DNA of 64,000 nucleotides from Hippophae tibetana (GCA_037013495.1 CM072812.1:63043438-63107437), one strand, 5' to 3'. Counted from the stretch's first letter, positions 46,000-61,800 are shown. Notes: generated by a model from the letters alone, not told the origin. Program-made: numbers and translations.

Positions 46000-48900
46000 T
46001 TCAATCAAGAAGTGCTTGAGTTGTGGTCTCACGTATACTCGTGATTTAATACTTCCGTTTTGATTTTAGTTTTAATTTACTGATATGTCTGGAGGATGGA
46101 GTGTTTTAGTATATGTTTAATACTTAAGCTAGTGGCTGTGTGCCTTTTTGTAGAACATGATCAAGTTGAATACCTAAGAGAGAGATGTTTACTACAAGAA
46201 GCGAGGTTCTGAAATTAACTAAGAAAGCACAAGAACCTATGGCCCTGGTGACAAGGGAATCTTCTAAATCTAAACTGCTAAAGAAGTTATAGAATCACTA
46301 ACTGCTCACACAGATTTCAAAAGACCGAGTTAACACTTTCTAAGTCGGTAGTACCCACTAATGGTGATTTGATAAAGAAATTAGACACCAAAGCTGCTAA
46401 ACAAGGAAAGAAATCTGAGACATTTTCTCTAGTTGGATCCTCGTAGACACCTTTATAGCAGCTGAACTATGTTATTTTGTCAACTATGAAATATAAAAAG
46501 AGAAAGACAAGAGGAGAGTAAAAAAGGACAAAGAAATGAACTTTTCAATCTAGAAATTCTTAAGCTGTGTTCTAAGGTATACTTATTATTTAGGACTTCC
46601 TTTTAGATTTTAGTCATAATTTTAATTATATGCCTGGAGGAAGGAGTCTTTAGTTGTCAAGTGTTTAATTCTAACGAAATAGCTCTATGCCTTTTTCTAA
46701 AACTTGATCAGGTTGAAAGGCTAAGAAAGAGATGTGAACTGCAAGAAGTGTAGCTTTTTAAATCAACTATGCAATCACAAGAAGCTTCGGCACTCGTAAC
46801 AGAGGAATCTGCTAAATCTAAAGCAGCGAAAGATGTTATAAAATCACTAACTACTCTAGATAGATTAGACAAGACTTAGATAAGACTTTCAATGTCTACA
46901 GTACCATCTAATGTTGATTTGATAAAGAAATTAGAAAGCCAAGTTCCTAAAAAATGAAAAAAAATCTAAGACATTTTCTATACCCAGATCCTCGTAGACA
47001 ACTTTATTGCAGCACAAAGATGTTATTTTGTCAACTATGGAAAAAAAGGGAAAGAAAAGTAAAAAGGAAAAAAGGAAAAAAATGAAATGTTCAATCAAGA
47101 AGTGCTTGAGTTATGATATCATGTATACTTGTGATTTAAGACTTCCCTTTTGATTTTAGTGTTAATTTAATGATATGCCTGAAGGAAGGAGTCTTTTAGT
47201 ATCTGTTTGATACTAAAGGTAATGGCTTTGTGCCTTTTTGTAGAACTTGAGCACGTTGAATGCCTAACACAGATATGTTTACTACGAGAAGTGAGGTTCT
47301 GAAATCCAATAAGAAAGCACAAGGAGCTATGGCCCTGGTGACAGGGGAATCTGCTAAATCTAAACTACTAATAAAGTTATAAAATCACTAACTACTCAAG
47401 ACATATTAGGCAAGAATGAGATCAGATTTTCTATGTCGGTAGTATCCTCTTATTTTGATTTGATAAAGAAATTAGACAACAAAGCCCCTAAAGAAGGAAA
47501 GAAATCTAAGACATTTTCTCTACCTAGATGCTCAAATACAACTTTATTACAGCTGAAAGATGTCATTTTGTCAACTATAGAAAAAAAGGGAAATAAAAGA
47601 AAAAAGTAAAAAAAGAAAAAAATGAACTTTTCAATCAAGAAGTGCTTGAGTTGTGGTCTCAGGTATACTCGTGATTTAATACTTCCGTTTTGATTTTAGT
47701 TTTAATTTAATGATATGTCTGGAGGATGGAGTGTTTTAGTATATGTTTAATACTTAAGCTAGTGGCTCTGTGCCTTTTTGTAGAACATGATCAAGTTGAA
47801 TACCTAAGAGAGAGATGTTTACTACAAGAAGCGAGGTTCTGAAATCAACTAAGAAAGCACAAGAACCTATGGCCCTGGTGACAAGGGAATCTTCTAAATC
47901 TAAACTGCTAAAGAAGTTATAGAATCACTAACTGCTCCCACAGATTTCAAAAGACCGAGTTAAGACTTTCTAAGTCAGTAGTACCCACTAATGGTGATTT
48001 GATAAAGAAATTAGACACCAAAGCTGCTAAACAAGGAAAAAATCTGAGACATTTTCTCTAGTTGGATCCTCGTAGACACCTTTATAGCAGCTTAAATATG
48101 TTATTTTGTAAACTATGAAATATAAAAAGAGAAAGAAAAGAGGAGAGTAAAAAAGGAACAAAAAAATGAACTTTTCAATCTAGAAGTTCTTAAGCTTATT
48201 TCTAAGGTATACTTATTATTTAGGACTTTCTTTTAGATTTTAGTTATAATTTTAATGATATGCCAGGAGGAAGGAGTCTTTAGTTGTCAAGTGTTTAATT
48301 CTAACGAAATAGCTCTATGCCTTTTTCTAAAAATTGATCAGGGTGAAAGGCCAAGAAAGAGATGTGAACTGCAAGAAGTGTAGCTTTTTAAATCAACTAT
48401 GCAATCACAAGAAGCTTCGGCACTCGTAACAGAGGAATCTGCTAAATCTAAAGCAGCGAAAGATGTTATAAAATCACTAACTGCTCTAGATAGATTAGAC
48501 AAGACTTAGATAAGACTTTCAATGTCTACAGTACCATCTAATGTTGATTTGATAAAGAAATTAGAAAGCCAAGCTGCTAAAAAATGAAAAAAATCTAAGA
48601 CATTTTCTCTACCCAGATCCTCGCAGACAACTTTATTGCAGCACAAAGATGTTATTTTGTCAACTATGGAAAAAAGGGAAAGAAAAGTAAAAAGGAAAAA
48701 AGGAAAAAATGAACTTTTCAATCAAGAAGTGCTTGAGTTACAATATCATGTATACTTGTGATTTAAGACTTCCCTTTTGATTTTAGTGTTAATTTAATGA
48801 TATGCCTGAAGGAAGGAGTCTTTTAGTATCTGTTTGATACTAAAGGTAATGGCTTTGTGCCTTTTTGTAGAACATGAGCACGTTGAATGCCTAACACAGA

Positions 48901-51900
48901 TATGTTTACTACGAGAAGTGAGGTTCTGAAATCCAATAAGAAAGCACAAGGAGCTATGGCCCTGGTGACAGGGGAATCAGCTAAATCTAAACTACTAATA
49001 AAGTTATAAAATCACTAACTACTCAAGACATATTAGGCAAGAATGAGATCAGATTTTCTATGTCGGTAGTATCCTCTTATTTTGATTTGATAAAGAAATT
49101 AGACAACAAAGCCCCTAAAGAAGGAAAGAAATCTAAGACATTTTCTCTACCTAGATGCTCAAATACAACTTTATTACAGCTGAAAGATGTCATTTTGTCA
49201 ACTATAGAAAAAAAAGGGAAATAAAAGAAAAAAATGAACTTTTCAATCAAGAAGTGCTTGAGTTGTGGTCTCAGTTATACTCGTGATTTAATACTTCCGT
49301 TTTGATTTTAGTTTTAATTTAATGATATGTCTGGAGGATGGAGTATTTTAGTATATGTTTAATACTTAAGCTAGTGGCTCTGTGCCTTTTTGTAGAACAT
49401 GATCAAGTTGAATACCTAAGAGAGAGATGTTTACTACAAGAATAGAGGTTCTGAAATCAACTAAGAAAGCACAAGAACCTATGGCCCTGGTGACAAGGGA
49501 ATCTTCTAAATCTAAACTGCTAAAGAAGTTATAGAATCACTAACTGCTCACACAGATTTCAAAAGACCGAGTTAAGACTTTCTAAGTAGGTAGTACCCAC
49601 TAATGGTGATTTGATAAAGAAATTAGACACCAAAGCTGCTAAACAAGGAAAGAAATCTGAGACATTTTCTCTAGTTGGATCCTCGTAGACACCTTTATAG
49701 CAGCTTAAATATGTTATTTTGTAAACTATGAAATATAAAAAGAGAAAGAAAAGAGGAGAGTAAAAAAGGACAAAAAAATGAACTTTTCAATCTAGAAGTT
49801 CTTAAGCTGTGTTCTAAGGTATACTTATTATTTAGGACTTTCTTTTAGATTTTAGTTATAATTTTAATGATATGCCTGGAGGAAGGAGTCTTTAGTTGTC
49901 AAGTGTTTAATTCTAACGAAATAGCTCTATGCCTTTTTCTAAAAATTGATCAGGGTGAAAGGCCAAGAAAGAGATGTGAACTGCAAGAAGTGTAGCTTTT
50001 TAAATCAACTATGCAATCACAAGAAGCTTCGGCACTCGTAACAGAGGAATCTGCTAAATCTAAAGCAGCGAAAGATGTTATAAAATCACTAACTGCTCTA
50101 GATAGATTAGACAAGACTTAGATAAGACTTTCAAAGTCTACAGTACCATCTTATGTTGATTTGATAAAGAAATTAGAAAGCCAAGCTGCTAAAAAATGAA
50201 AAAAATCTAAGACATTTTCTATACCCAAATCCTCACAGACAACTTTATTGCAGCACAAAGATGTTATTTTGTCAACTATGGAAAAAAAGGGAAAGAAAAG
50301 TAAAAAGGAAAAAAGGAAAAAAAATGAAATGTTCAATCAAGAAGTGCTTGAGTTACGATATCAGGTATACTTGTGATTTAAGACTTCCCTTTTGATTTTA
50401 GTGTTACTTTAATGATATGCCTGAAGGAAGAAGTCTTTTAGTTTCTGTTTGATACTAAAGGTAATGGCTCTGTGCCTTTTTGTAGAACATAAGCACGTTG
50501 AATACCTAAGACAGAGATGTTTCCTGCGAGAAGTGAGGTTCTGAAATCTACTAAGAAAGCACAAGTAGCTATAGCCCTGGTGATAGAGGAATCTGCTAAA
50601 TCTAAACTACTAATAAAGTTATAAAATCACTAACTACTCAAGACATATTAGGCAAGAATGAGATTAGATTTTCTATGTCGGTAGTATCCTCTTATTTTGA
50701 TTTGATACATAAATTAGACAGTAAAGCCCCTAAAGAAGGAAAGAAATCTAAGACATTTTCTCTACTTAGATCCTCACATACAACTTTATTGCAGCTGAAA
50801 GATGTCATTTTGTCAATTATGAAAAAAAAGGAAATAAAAGAAAAAAGTAAAAAAAGAAAAAAATGAACTTTTCAATCAAGAAGTGCTTGAGTTGTGGTCT
50901 CAGGTATACTCGTGATTTAATACTTCTGTTTTGATTTTAGTTTTAATTTAATGATATGTCTGGAGGAAGGAGTGTTTTAGTATATGTTTAATACTTAAGC
51001 TAGTGGCTCTATGCCTTTTTGTAGAACATGATCAAGTTGAATACCTAAGAGAGAGATGTTTACTACAAGAAGTGAGGTTTTGAAATCAACTAAGAAAGCA
51101 CAAGAACCTATGGCCCTGGTGACAAGGGAATCTTCTAAATCTAAACTGCTAAAGAAGTTATAGAATCACTAACTGCTCACACAAATTTCAAATAACCGAG
51201 TTATCACTTTCTATGTCGGTAGTACCCACTAATGGTGATTTGATAAAGAAATTAGACACCAAAGCTGCTAAACAAGGAAAGAAATCTGAGACATTTTCTC
51301 TAGTTGGATCCTCGTAGACACCTTTATAGCAGCTGAAATATGTTATTTTGTCAACTATGAAATATAAAAAGAGAAAGAAAAGAGGAGAGTAAAAAAGGAC
51401 AAAGAAATGAACTTTTCAATCTAGAAGTTCTTAAGCTGTGTTCTAAGGTATACTTATTATTTAGGACTTCCTTTTAGATTTTAGTCATAATTTTAATGAT
51501 ATGCCTGGAGGAAGGAGTCTTTAGTTGTGAAGTGTTTAATTCTAACGAAATAGCTCTATGCCTTTTTCTAAAAATTGATCAGGGTGAAAGGCCAAGAAAG
51601 AGATGTGAACTGCAAGAAGTGTAGCTTTTTAAATCAACTATGAAATCACTAGAAGTTTCGGCACTGGTGACAGAGGAATCTGCTAAATCTAAAGCAGCGA
51701 AAGATGTTATAAAATCACTAACTGCTCTAGATAGATTAGACAAGACTTTGATAAGACTTTCAATGTCTACAGTACCATCTAATGTTGATTTGATAAAGAA
51801 ATTAGAAAGCCAAGCTGCTCAAAAATGAAAAAAATCTAAGACATTTTCTCTACCCAGATCCTCGCAGACAACTTTATTGCAGCACAAAGATGTTATTTTG

Positions 51901-54900
51901 TCAACTATGGAAAAAAGGGAAAGAAAAGTAAAAAGGAAAAAAAGGAAAAAATGAACTTTTCAATCAAGAAGTGCTTGAGTTACAATATCATGTATACTTG
52001 TGATTTAAGACTTCCCTTTTGATTTTAGTGTTAATTTAATGATATGCCTGAAGGAAGGAGTCTTTTAGTATCTGTTTGATACTAAAGGTAATGGCTTTGT
52101 GCCTCTTTGTAGAACATGACCACATTGAATGCCTTACACAGAGATGTTTACTGCGAGAAGTGAGGTTCTGAAATCCAATAAGAAAGCACAAGGAGCTATG
52201 GCCATGGTGACAGGGGAATCTGCTAAATCTAAACTACTAATAAAGTTATAAAATCACTAACTACTCAAGACATATTAGGCAAGAATGAGATCAGATTTTC
52301 TATGTCGGTAGTATCCTCTTATTTTGATTTGATAAAGAAATTAGACAACAAAGCCCCTAAAGAAGGAAAGAAATCTAAGACATTTTCTCTACCTAGATGC
52401 TCAAATACAACTTTATTACAGTTGAAAGATGTCATTTTGTCAACTATAGAAAAAAAAGGGAAATAAAAGAAAAAAGTAAAAAAAGAAAAAAATGAACTTT
52501 TCAATCAAGAAGTGCTTGAGTTGTGGTCTCAGGTATACTCGTGATTTAATACTTCCGTTTTGATTATAGTTTTAATTTAATGATATGTTTGGAGGATGGA
52601 GTGTTTTAGTATATGTTTAATACTTAAGCTAGTGGCTCTGTGCCTTTTTGTAGAACATGATCAAGTTGAATACCTAAGAGAGAGATGTTTACTACAAGAA
52701 GCGAGGTTCTGAAATCAACTAAGAAAGCACAAGAACCTATGGCCCTGGTGACAAGGGAATCTTCTAAATCTAAACTGCTAAAGAAGTTATAGAATCACTA
52801 ACTGCTCACACAGATTTCAAAAGACCGAGTTAAGACTTTCTAAGTCGGTAGTACCCACTAATGGTGATTTGATAAAGAAATTAGACACCAAAGCTGCTAA
52901 ACAAGGAAAGAAATCTGAGACATTTTCTCTAGTTGGATCCTCGTAGACACCTTTATAGCAGCTTAAATATGTTATTTTGTAAACTATGAAATATAAAAAG
53001 AGAAAGAAAAGAGGAGAGTAAAAAAGGACAAAAAAATGAACTTTTCAATCTAGAGGTTCTTAAGATGTGTTCTAAGGTATACTTATTATTAGGACTTTCT
53101 TTTAGATTTTAGTTATAATTTTAATGATATGCCTGGAGGAAGGAGTCTTTAGTTGTCAAGTGTTTAATTCTAACGAAATAGCTCTATGCTTTTTCTAAAA
53201 CTTGATGAGGTTGAAAGGCTAAGAAAGAGATGTGAACTGCAAGAAGTGTAGCTTTTTAAATCAACTATGCAATCACAAGAAGCTTCGGCACTCGTAACAG
53301 AGGAATCTGCTAAATCTAAAGCAGCGAAAGATGTTATAAAATCACTAACTGCTCTAGATAGATTAGACAAGACTTTGATAAGACTTTCAATGTCTACAGT
53401 ACCATCTAATGTTGATTTGATAAAGAAATTAGAAAGCCAAGCTGCTAAAAAATGAAAAAAATCTAAGACATTTTCTCTACCCAGATCCTCGCAGACAACT
53501 TTATTGCAGCACAAAGATGTTATTTTGTCAACTATGGAAAAAAGGGAAAGAAAAGTAAAAAGGAAAAAAGGAAAAAATGAGAAATGTTCAATCAAGAAGT
53601 GCTTGAGTTACGATATCAGGTATACTTGTGATTTAAGACTTCCCTTTTGATTTTAGTGTTACTTTAATGATATGCCTGAAGGAAGGAGTCTTTTAGTATC
53701 TGTTTGATACTAAAGGTAATGGCTTTGTGCCTTTTTGTAGAACATGAGCACGTTGAATACCTTACACAGAGATGTTTACTGCGAGAAGTGAGGTTCTGAA
53801 ATCCAATAAGAAAGCACAAGGAGCTATGGCCCTGGTGACAGAGGAATCTGCTAAATCTAAACTACTAATAAAGTTATAAAATCACTAACTACTCAAGACA
53901 TATTAGGCAAGAATGAGATCAGATTTTCTATGTCGGTAGTATCCTCTCATTTTGATTTGATAAAGAAATTAGACAACAAAGCCCCTAAAGAAGGAAAGAA
54001 ATCTAAGACATTTTCTCTACCTAGATGCTCAAATACAACTTTATTACAGTTGAAAGATGTCATTTTGTCAACTATAGAAAAAAAAGGGAAATAAAAGAAA
54101 AAAGTAAAAAAAGAAAAAAATGAACTTTTCAATCAAGAAGTGCTTGAGTTGTGGTCTCAGGTATACTCGTGATTTAATACTTCGGTTTTGATTTTAGTTT
54201 TAATTTAATGATATGTTTGGAGGATGGAGTGTTTTAGTATATGTTTAATACTTAAGCTAGTGGCTCTGTGCCTTTTTGTAGAACATGATCAAGTTGAATA
54301 CCTAAGAGAGAGATGTTTACTACAAGAAGCGAGGTTCTGAAATCAACTAAGAAAGCACAAGAACCTATGGCCCTGGTGACAAGGGAATCTTCTAAATCTA
54401 AACTGCTAAAGAAGTTATAGAATCACTAACTGCTCACACAGATTTCAAAAGACCGAGTTAAGACTTTCTAAGTCGGTAGTACCCACTAATGGTGATTTGA
54501 TAAAGAAATTAGACACCAAAGCTGCTAAACAAGGAAAGAAATCTGAGACATTTTCTCTAGTTGGATCCTCGTAGACACCTTTATAGCAGCTTAAATATGT
54601 TATTTTGTAAACTATGAAATATAAAAAGAGAAAGAAAAGAGGAGAGTAAAAAAGGACAAAAAAATGAACTTTTCAATCTAGAGGTTCTTAAGCTGTGTTC
54701 TAAGGTATACTTATTATTAGGACTTTCTTTTAGATTTTAGTTATAATTTTAATGATATGCCTGGAGGAAGGAGTCTTTAGTTGTCAAGTGTTTAATTCTA
54801 ACGAAATAGCTCTATGCTTTTTCTAAAACTTGATGAGGTTGAAAGGCTAAGAAAGAGATGTGAACTGCAAGAAGTGTAGCTTTTTAAATCAACTATGCAA

Positions 54901-55860
54901 TCACAAGAAGCTTCGGCACTCGTAACAGAGGAATCTGCTAAATCTAAAGCAGCGAAAGATGTTATAAAATCACTAACTGCTCTAGATAGATTAGACAAGA
55001 CTTAGATAAGACTTTCAATGTCTACAGTACCATCTAATGTTGATTTGATAAAGAAATTAGAAAGCCAAGCTGCTAAAAAATGAAAAAAATCTAAGACATT
55101 TTCTCTACCCAGATCCTCGGAGACAACTTTATTGCAGCACAAAGATGTTATTTTGTCAACTATGGAAAAAAAGGGAAAGAAAAGTAAAAAGGAAAAAAGG
55201 AAAAAAAATGAAATGTTCAATCAAGAAGTGCTTGAGTTACGATATCAGGTATACTTGTGATTTAAGACTTCCCTTTTGATTTTAGTGTTACTTTAATGAT
55301 ATGCCTGAAGGAAGGAGTCTTTTAGTATCTGTTTGATACTAAAGGTAATGGCTTTGTGCCTTTTTGTAGAACATGAGCACGTTGAATACCTTACACAGAG
55401 ATGTTTACTGCGAGAAGTGAGGTTCTGAAATCCAATAAGAAAGCACAAGGAGCTATGGCCCTGGTGACAGAGGAATCTGCTAAATCTAAACTACTAATAA
55501 AGTTATAAAATCACTAACTACTCAAGACATATTATGAAAGAATGAGATCAGATTTTCTATGTCGGTAGTATCCTCTCATTTTGATTTGATAAAGAAATTA
55601 GACAACAAAGCCCCTAAAGAAGGAAAGAAATCTAAGACATTTTCTCTACCTAGATGCTCAAATACAACTTTATTACAGTTGAAAGATGTCATTTTGTCAA
55701 CTATAGAAAAAAAAGGGAAATAAAAGAAAAAAGTAAAAAAAGAAAAAAATGAACTTTTCAATCAAGAAGTGCTTGAGTTGTGGTCTCAGGTATACTCGTG
55801 ATTTAATACTTCGGTTTTGATTTTAGTTTTAATTTAATGATATGTTTGGAGGATGGAGTG
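46000..55860 (+). repeat. Array 2, trimer higher-order repeat, about 1628 bp
   Basis: From about 46 kb the A-B-C order is regular. Equivalent points recur every 1627-1633 bp (for example the DVIKSLTALDRL codons near 46.84, 48.47, 50.09, 51.71, 53.34 and 54.97 kb). Copies in this block are more alike than those to the left but still differ at scattered sites. C copies carry the GTG-TAG stop and an AAATGA stop after the QAAKK segment. Confidence 0.88.
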
Positions 55861-58800
55861 TTTTAGTATATGTTTATTACTTAAGCTAGTGGCTCTGTGC
55901 CTTTTTGTAGAACATGATCAAGTTGAATACCTAAGAGAGAGATGTTTACTACAAGAAGCGAGGTTCTGAAATCAACTAAGAAAGCACAAGAACCTATGGC
56001 CCTGGTGACAAGGGAATCTTCTAAATCTAAACTGCTAAAGAAGTTATAGAATCACTAACTGCTCACACAGATTTCAAAAGACCGAGTTAAGACTTTCTAA
56101 GTCGGTAGTACCCACTAATGGTGATTTGATAAAGAAATTAGACACCAAAGCTGCTAAACAAGGAAAGAAATCTGAGACATTTTCTCTAGTTGGATCCTCG
56201 TAGACACCTTTATAGCAGCTTAAATATGTTATTTTGTAAACTATGAAATATAAAAAGAGAAAGAAAAGAGGAGAGTAAAAAAGGACAAAAAAATGAACTT
56301 TTCAATCTAGAGGTTCTTAAGCTGTGTTCTAAGGTATACTTATTATTAGGACTTTCTTTTAGATTTTAGTTATAATTTTAATGATATGCCCGGAGGAAGG
56401 AGTCTTTAGTTGTCAAGTGTTTAATTCTAACGAAATAGCTCTATGCTTTTTCTAAAACTTGATGAGGTTGAAAGGCTAAGAAAGAGATGTGAACTGCAAG
56501 AAGTGTAGCTTTTTAAATCAACTATGCAATCACAAGAAGCTTCGGCACTCGTAACAGAGGAATCTGCTAAATCTAAAGCAGCGAAAGATGTTATAAAATC
56601 ACTAACTGCTCTAGATAGATTAGACAAGACTTAGATAAGACTTTCAATGTCTACAGTACCATCTAATGTTGATTTGATAAAGAAATTAGAAAGCCAAGCT
56701 GCTAAAAAATGAAAAAAATCTAAGACATTTTCTCTACCCAGATCCTCGCAGACAACTTTATTGCAGCACAAAGATGTTATTTTGTCAACTATGGAAAAAA
56801 AGGGAAAGAATAGTAAAAAGGAAAAAAGGGAAAAAATGAAATGTTCAATCAAGAAGTGCTTGAGTTACGATATCAGGTGTACTTGTGATTTAAGACTTCC
56901 CTTTTGATTTTAGTGTTACTTTAATGATATGCCTGAAGGAATGAGTCTTTTAGTATCTGTTTGATACTAAAGGTAATAGCTTTGTGCCTTTTTGTAGAAC
57001 ATGAGAACGTGGAATACCTTACACAGAGATGTTTACTGCGAGAAGTGAGGTTCTGAAATCCAATAAGAAAGCACAAGGAGCTATGGCCCTGGTGACAGAG
57101 GAATCTGCTAAATCTAAATTACTAATAAAGTTATAAAATCACTAACTACTCAAGACATATTAGGCAAGAATGAGATTAGATTTTCTATGTCGGTAGTATC
57201 CTCTTATTTTGATTTGATACAGAAATTAGACAGTAAAGCCCCTAAAGAAGGAAAGAAATCTAAGACATTTTCACTACCTAGATCCTCACATACAACTTTA
57301 TTGCAGCTGAAAGATGTCATTTTGTCAATTATGAAAAAAAAGGAAATAAAAGAAAAAAGTAAAAAAAGAAAAAAATGAACTTTTCAATCAAGAAGTGCTT
57401 GAGTTGTGGTCTCAGGTATACTCGTGATTTAATACTTCTGTTTTGATTTTAGTTTTAATTTAATGATATGTCTGGAGGATGGAGTGTTTTAGTATATGTT
57501 TAATACTTAAGCTAGTGGCTCTGTGCCTTTTTGTAGAACATGATCAAGTAGAATACCTAAGAGAGAGATGTTTACTACAAGAAGAGAGGTTTTGAAATCA
57601 ACTAAGAAAGCACAAGAACCTATGGCCCTGGTGACAAGGGAATCTTCTAAATCTAAACTGCTAAAGAAGTTATAGAATCACTAACTGCTCACACAGATTT
57701 CAAAAGACCGAGTTAAGACTTTCTAAGTCGGTAGTACCCACTAATGGTGATTTGATAAAGAAATTAGACACCAAAGCTGCTAAACAAGGAAAGAAATCTT
57801 AGACATTTCCTCTAGTTGGATCCTCGTAGACACCTTTATAGCAGCTTAAATATGTTATTTTGTAAACTATGAAATATAAAAAGAGAAAGAAAAGAGGAGA
57901 GTAAAAAAGGACAAATAAATGAACTTTTCAATCTAGAAGTTCTTAAGCTGTGTTCTAAGGTACACTTATTATTTAGGACTTCCTTTTAGATTTTAGTCAT
58001 AATTTTAATGATATGCCTGGAGGAAGGAGTCTTTAGTTGTCAAGTGTTTAATTCTAACGAAATAGCTCTATGCTTTTTCTAAAACTTGATGAGGTTGAAA
58101 GGCTAAGAAAGAGATGTGAACTGCAAGAAGTGTAGCTTCTTAAATCAACTATGAAATCACAAGAAGCTTCGGCACTGGTCATAGAGGAATCTGCTAAATC
58201 TAAAGCAGCGAAAGATGTTATAAAATCACTAACTGCTCTAGGTAGATTAGACAAGACTTAGATAAGACTTTCAATGTCTACAGTACCATCTAATGTTGAT
58301 TTGATAAAGAAATTAGAAAGCCAAGCTGCTAAAAAATGAAAAAAATCTAAGACATTTTCTCTACCCAGATCCTCGGAGACAACTTTATTGCAGCACAAAG
58401 ATGTTATTTTGTCAACTATGGAAAAAAAGGGAAAGAAAAGTAAAAAGGAAAAAAGGAAAAAAAATGAAATGTTCAATCAAGAAGTGCTTGAGTTACGATA
58501 TCAGGTATACTTGTGATTTAAGACTTCCCTTTTGATTTTAGTGTTACTTTAATGATATGCCTGAAGGAAGGAGTCTTTTAGTATCTGTTTGATACTAAAG
58601 GTAATGGCTTTGTGCCTTTTTGTAGAACATGAGCACGTTGAATACCTTACACAGAGATGTTTACTGCGAGAAGTGAGGTTCTGAAATCCAATAAGAAAGC
58701 ACAAGGAGCTATGGCCCTGGTGACAGAGGAATCTGCTAAATCTGAACTACTAATAAAGTTATAAAATCACTAACTACTCAAGACATATTAGGCAAGAATG

Positions 58801-61800
58801 AGATCATATTTTCTATGTCGGTAGTATCCTCTCATTTTGATTTGATAAAGAAATTTGACAACAAAGCCCCTAAAGAAGGAAAGAAATCTAAGACATTTTC
58901 TCTACCTAGATGCTCAAATACAACTTTATTACAGTTGAAAGATGTCATTTTGTCAACTCTAGAAAAAAAAGGGAAATAAAAGAAAAAAGTAAAAAAAGAA
59001 AAAAATGAACTTTTCAATCAAGAAGTGCTTGAGTTGTGGTCTCAGGTATACTCGTGATTTAATAATTCCGTTTTGATTTTAGTTTTAATTTAATGATATG
59101 TCTGGAGGATGGAGTGTTTTAGTATATGTTTATTACTTAAGCTAGTGGCTCTGTGCCTTTTTGTAGAACATGATCAAGTTGAATACCTAAGAGAGAGATG
59201 TTTACTACAAGAAGCGAGGTTCTGAAATCAACTAAGAAAGCACAAGAACCTATGGCCCTGGTGACAAGGGAATCTTCTAAATCTAAACTGCTAAAGAAGT
59301 TATAGAATCACTAACTGCTCACACAGATTTCAAAAGACCGAGTTAAGACTTTCTAAGTCGGTAGTACCCACTAATGGTGATTTGATAAAGAAATTAGACA
59401 CCAAAGCTGCTAAACAAGGAAAGAAATCTGAGACATTTTCTCTAGTTGGATCCTCGTAGACACCTTTATAGCAGCTTAAATATGTTATTTTGTAAACTAT
59501 GAAATATAAAAAGAGAAAGAAAAGAGGAGAGTAAAAAAGGACAAAAAAATGAACTTTTCAATCTAGAGGTTCTTAAGCTGTGTTCTAAGGTATACTTATT
59601 ATTAGGACTTTCTTTTAGATTTTAGTTATAATTTTAATGATATGCCCGGAGGAAGGAGTCTTTAGTTGTCAAGTGTTTAATTCTAACGAAATAGCTCTAT
59701 GCTTTTTCTAAAACTTGATGAGGTTGAAAGGCTAAGAAAGAGATGTGAACTGCAAGAAGTGTAGCTTTTTAAATCAACTATGCAATCACAAGAAGCTTCG
59801 GCACTCGTAACAGAGGAATCTGCTAAATCTAAAGCAGCGAAAGATGTTATAAAATCACTAACTGCTCTAGATAGATTAGACAAGACTTAGATAAGACTTT
59901 CAATGTCTACAGTACCATCTAATGTTGATTTGATAAAGAAATTAGAAAGCCAAGCTGCTAAAAAATGAAAAAAATCTAAGACATTTTCTCTACCCAGATC
60001 CTCGCAGACAACTTTATTGCAGCACAAAGATGTTATTTTGTCAACTATGGAAAAAAAGGGAAAGAATAGTAAAAAGGAAAAAAGGGAAAAAATGAAATGT
60101 TCAATCAAGAAGTGCTTGAGTTACGATATCAGGTGTACTTGTGATTTAAGACTTCCCTTTTGATTTTAGTGTTACTTTAATGATATGCCTGAAGGAATGA
60201 GTCTTTTAGTATCTGTTTGATACTAAAGGTAATAGCTTTGTGCCTTTTTGTAGAACATGAGAACGTGGAATACCTTACACAGAGATGTTTACTGCGAGAA
60301 GTGAGGTTCTGAAATCCAATAAGAAAGCACAAGGAGCTATGGCCCTGGTGACAGAGGAATCTGCTAAATCTAAATTACTAATAAAGTTATAAAATCACTA
60401 ACTACTCAAGACATATTAGGCAAGAATGAGATTAGATTTTCTATGTCGGTAGTATCCTCTTATTTTGATTTGATACAGAAATTAGACAGTAAAGCCCCTA
60501 AAGAAGGAAAGAAATCTAAGACATTTTCACTACCTAGATCCTGACATACAACTTTATTGCAGCTGAAAGATGTCATTTTGTCAATTATGAAAAAAAAGGA
60601 AATAAAAGAAAAAAGTAAAAAAAGAAAAAAATGAACTTTTCAATCAAGAAGTGCTTGAGTTGTGGTCTCAGGTATACTCGTGATTTAATACTTCTGTTTT
60701 GATTTTAGTTTTAATTTAATGATATGTCTGGAGGATGGAGTGTTTTAGTATATGTTTAATACTTAAGCTAGTGGCTCTGTGCCTTTTTGTAGAACATGAT
60801 CAAGTAGAATACCTAAGAGAGAGATGTTTACTACAAGAAGAGAGGTTTTGAAATCAACTAAGAAAGCACAAGAACCTATGGCCCTGGTGACAAGGGAATC
60901 TTCTAAATCTAAACTGCTAAAGAAGTTATAGAATCACTAACTGCTCACACAGATTTCAAAAGACCGAGTTAAGACTTTCTAAGTCGGTAGTACCCACTAA
61001 TGGTGATTTGATAAAGAAATTAGACACCAAAGCTGCTAAACAAGGAAAGAAATCTTAGACATTTCCTCTAGTTGGATCCTCGTAGACACCTTTATAGCAG
61101 CTTAAATATGTTATTTTGTAAACTATGAAATATAAAAAGAGAAAGAAAAGAGGAGAGTAAAAAAGGACAAATAAATGAACTTTTCAATCTAGAAGTTCTT
61201 AAGCTGTGTTCTAAGGTACACTTATTATTTAGGACTTCCTTTTAGATTTTAGTCATAATTTTAATGATATGCCTGGAGGAAGGAGTCTTTAGTTGTCAAG
61301 TGTTTAATTCTAACGAAATAGCTCTATGCTTTTTCTAAAACTTGATGAGGTTGAAAGGCTAAGAAAGAGATGTGAACTGCAAGAAGTGTAGCTTCTTAAA
61401 TCAACTATGAAATCACAAGAAGCTTCGGCACTGGTCATAGAGGAATCTGCTAAATCTAAAGCAGCGAAAGATGTTATAAAATCACTAACTGCTCTAGGTA
61501 GATTAGACAAGACTTAGATAAGACTTTCAATGTCTACAGTACCATCTAATGTTGATTTGATAAAGAAATTAGAAAGCCAAGCTGCTAAAAAATGAAAAAA
61601 ATCTAAGACATTTTCTCTACCCAGATCCTCGGAGACAACTTTATTGCAGCACAAAGATGTTATTTTGTCAACTATGGAAAAAAAGGGAAAGAAAAGTAAA
61701 AAGGAAAAAAGGAAAAAAAATGAAATGTTCAATCAAGAAGTGCTTGAGTTACGATATCAGGTATACTTGTGATTTAAGACTTCCCTTTTGATTTTAGTGT

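Larger units (their letters stand above)
35480..46000 (+). repeat. Array 2, diverged left part
   Basis: Monomers follow the order A, B, C (repeating), about 1.62-1.65 kb per trimer, but copies differ at many positions. Type C is marked by CCATCTAATGTTGATTTGAT; type A by GTCGGTAGTATCCTCTTATT; type B by AATGGTGATTTGATAAAG and GTTGGATCCTCGTAGAC. Trimer period breaks to about 1.08 kb at 39.8-40.9 kb and 44.1-45.2 kb, where A/B hybrid monomers occur. The most open C copies of the array are here. Confidence 0.85.
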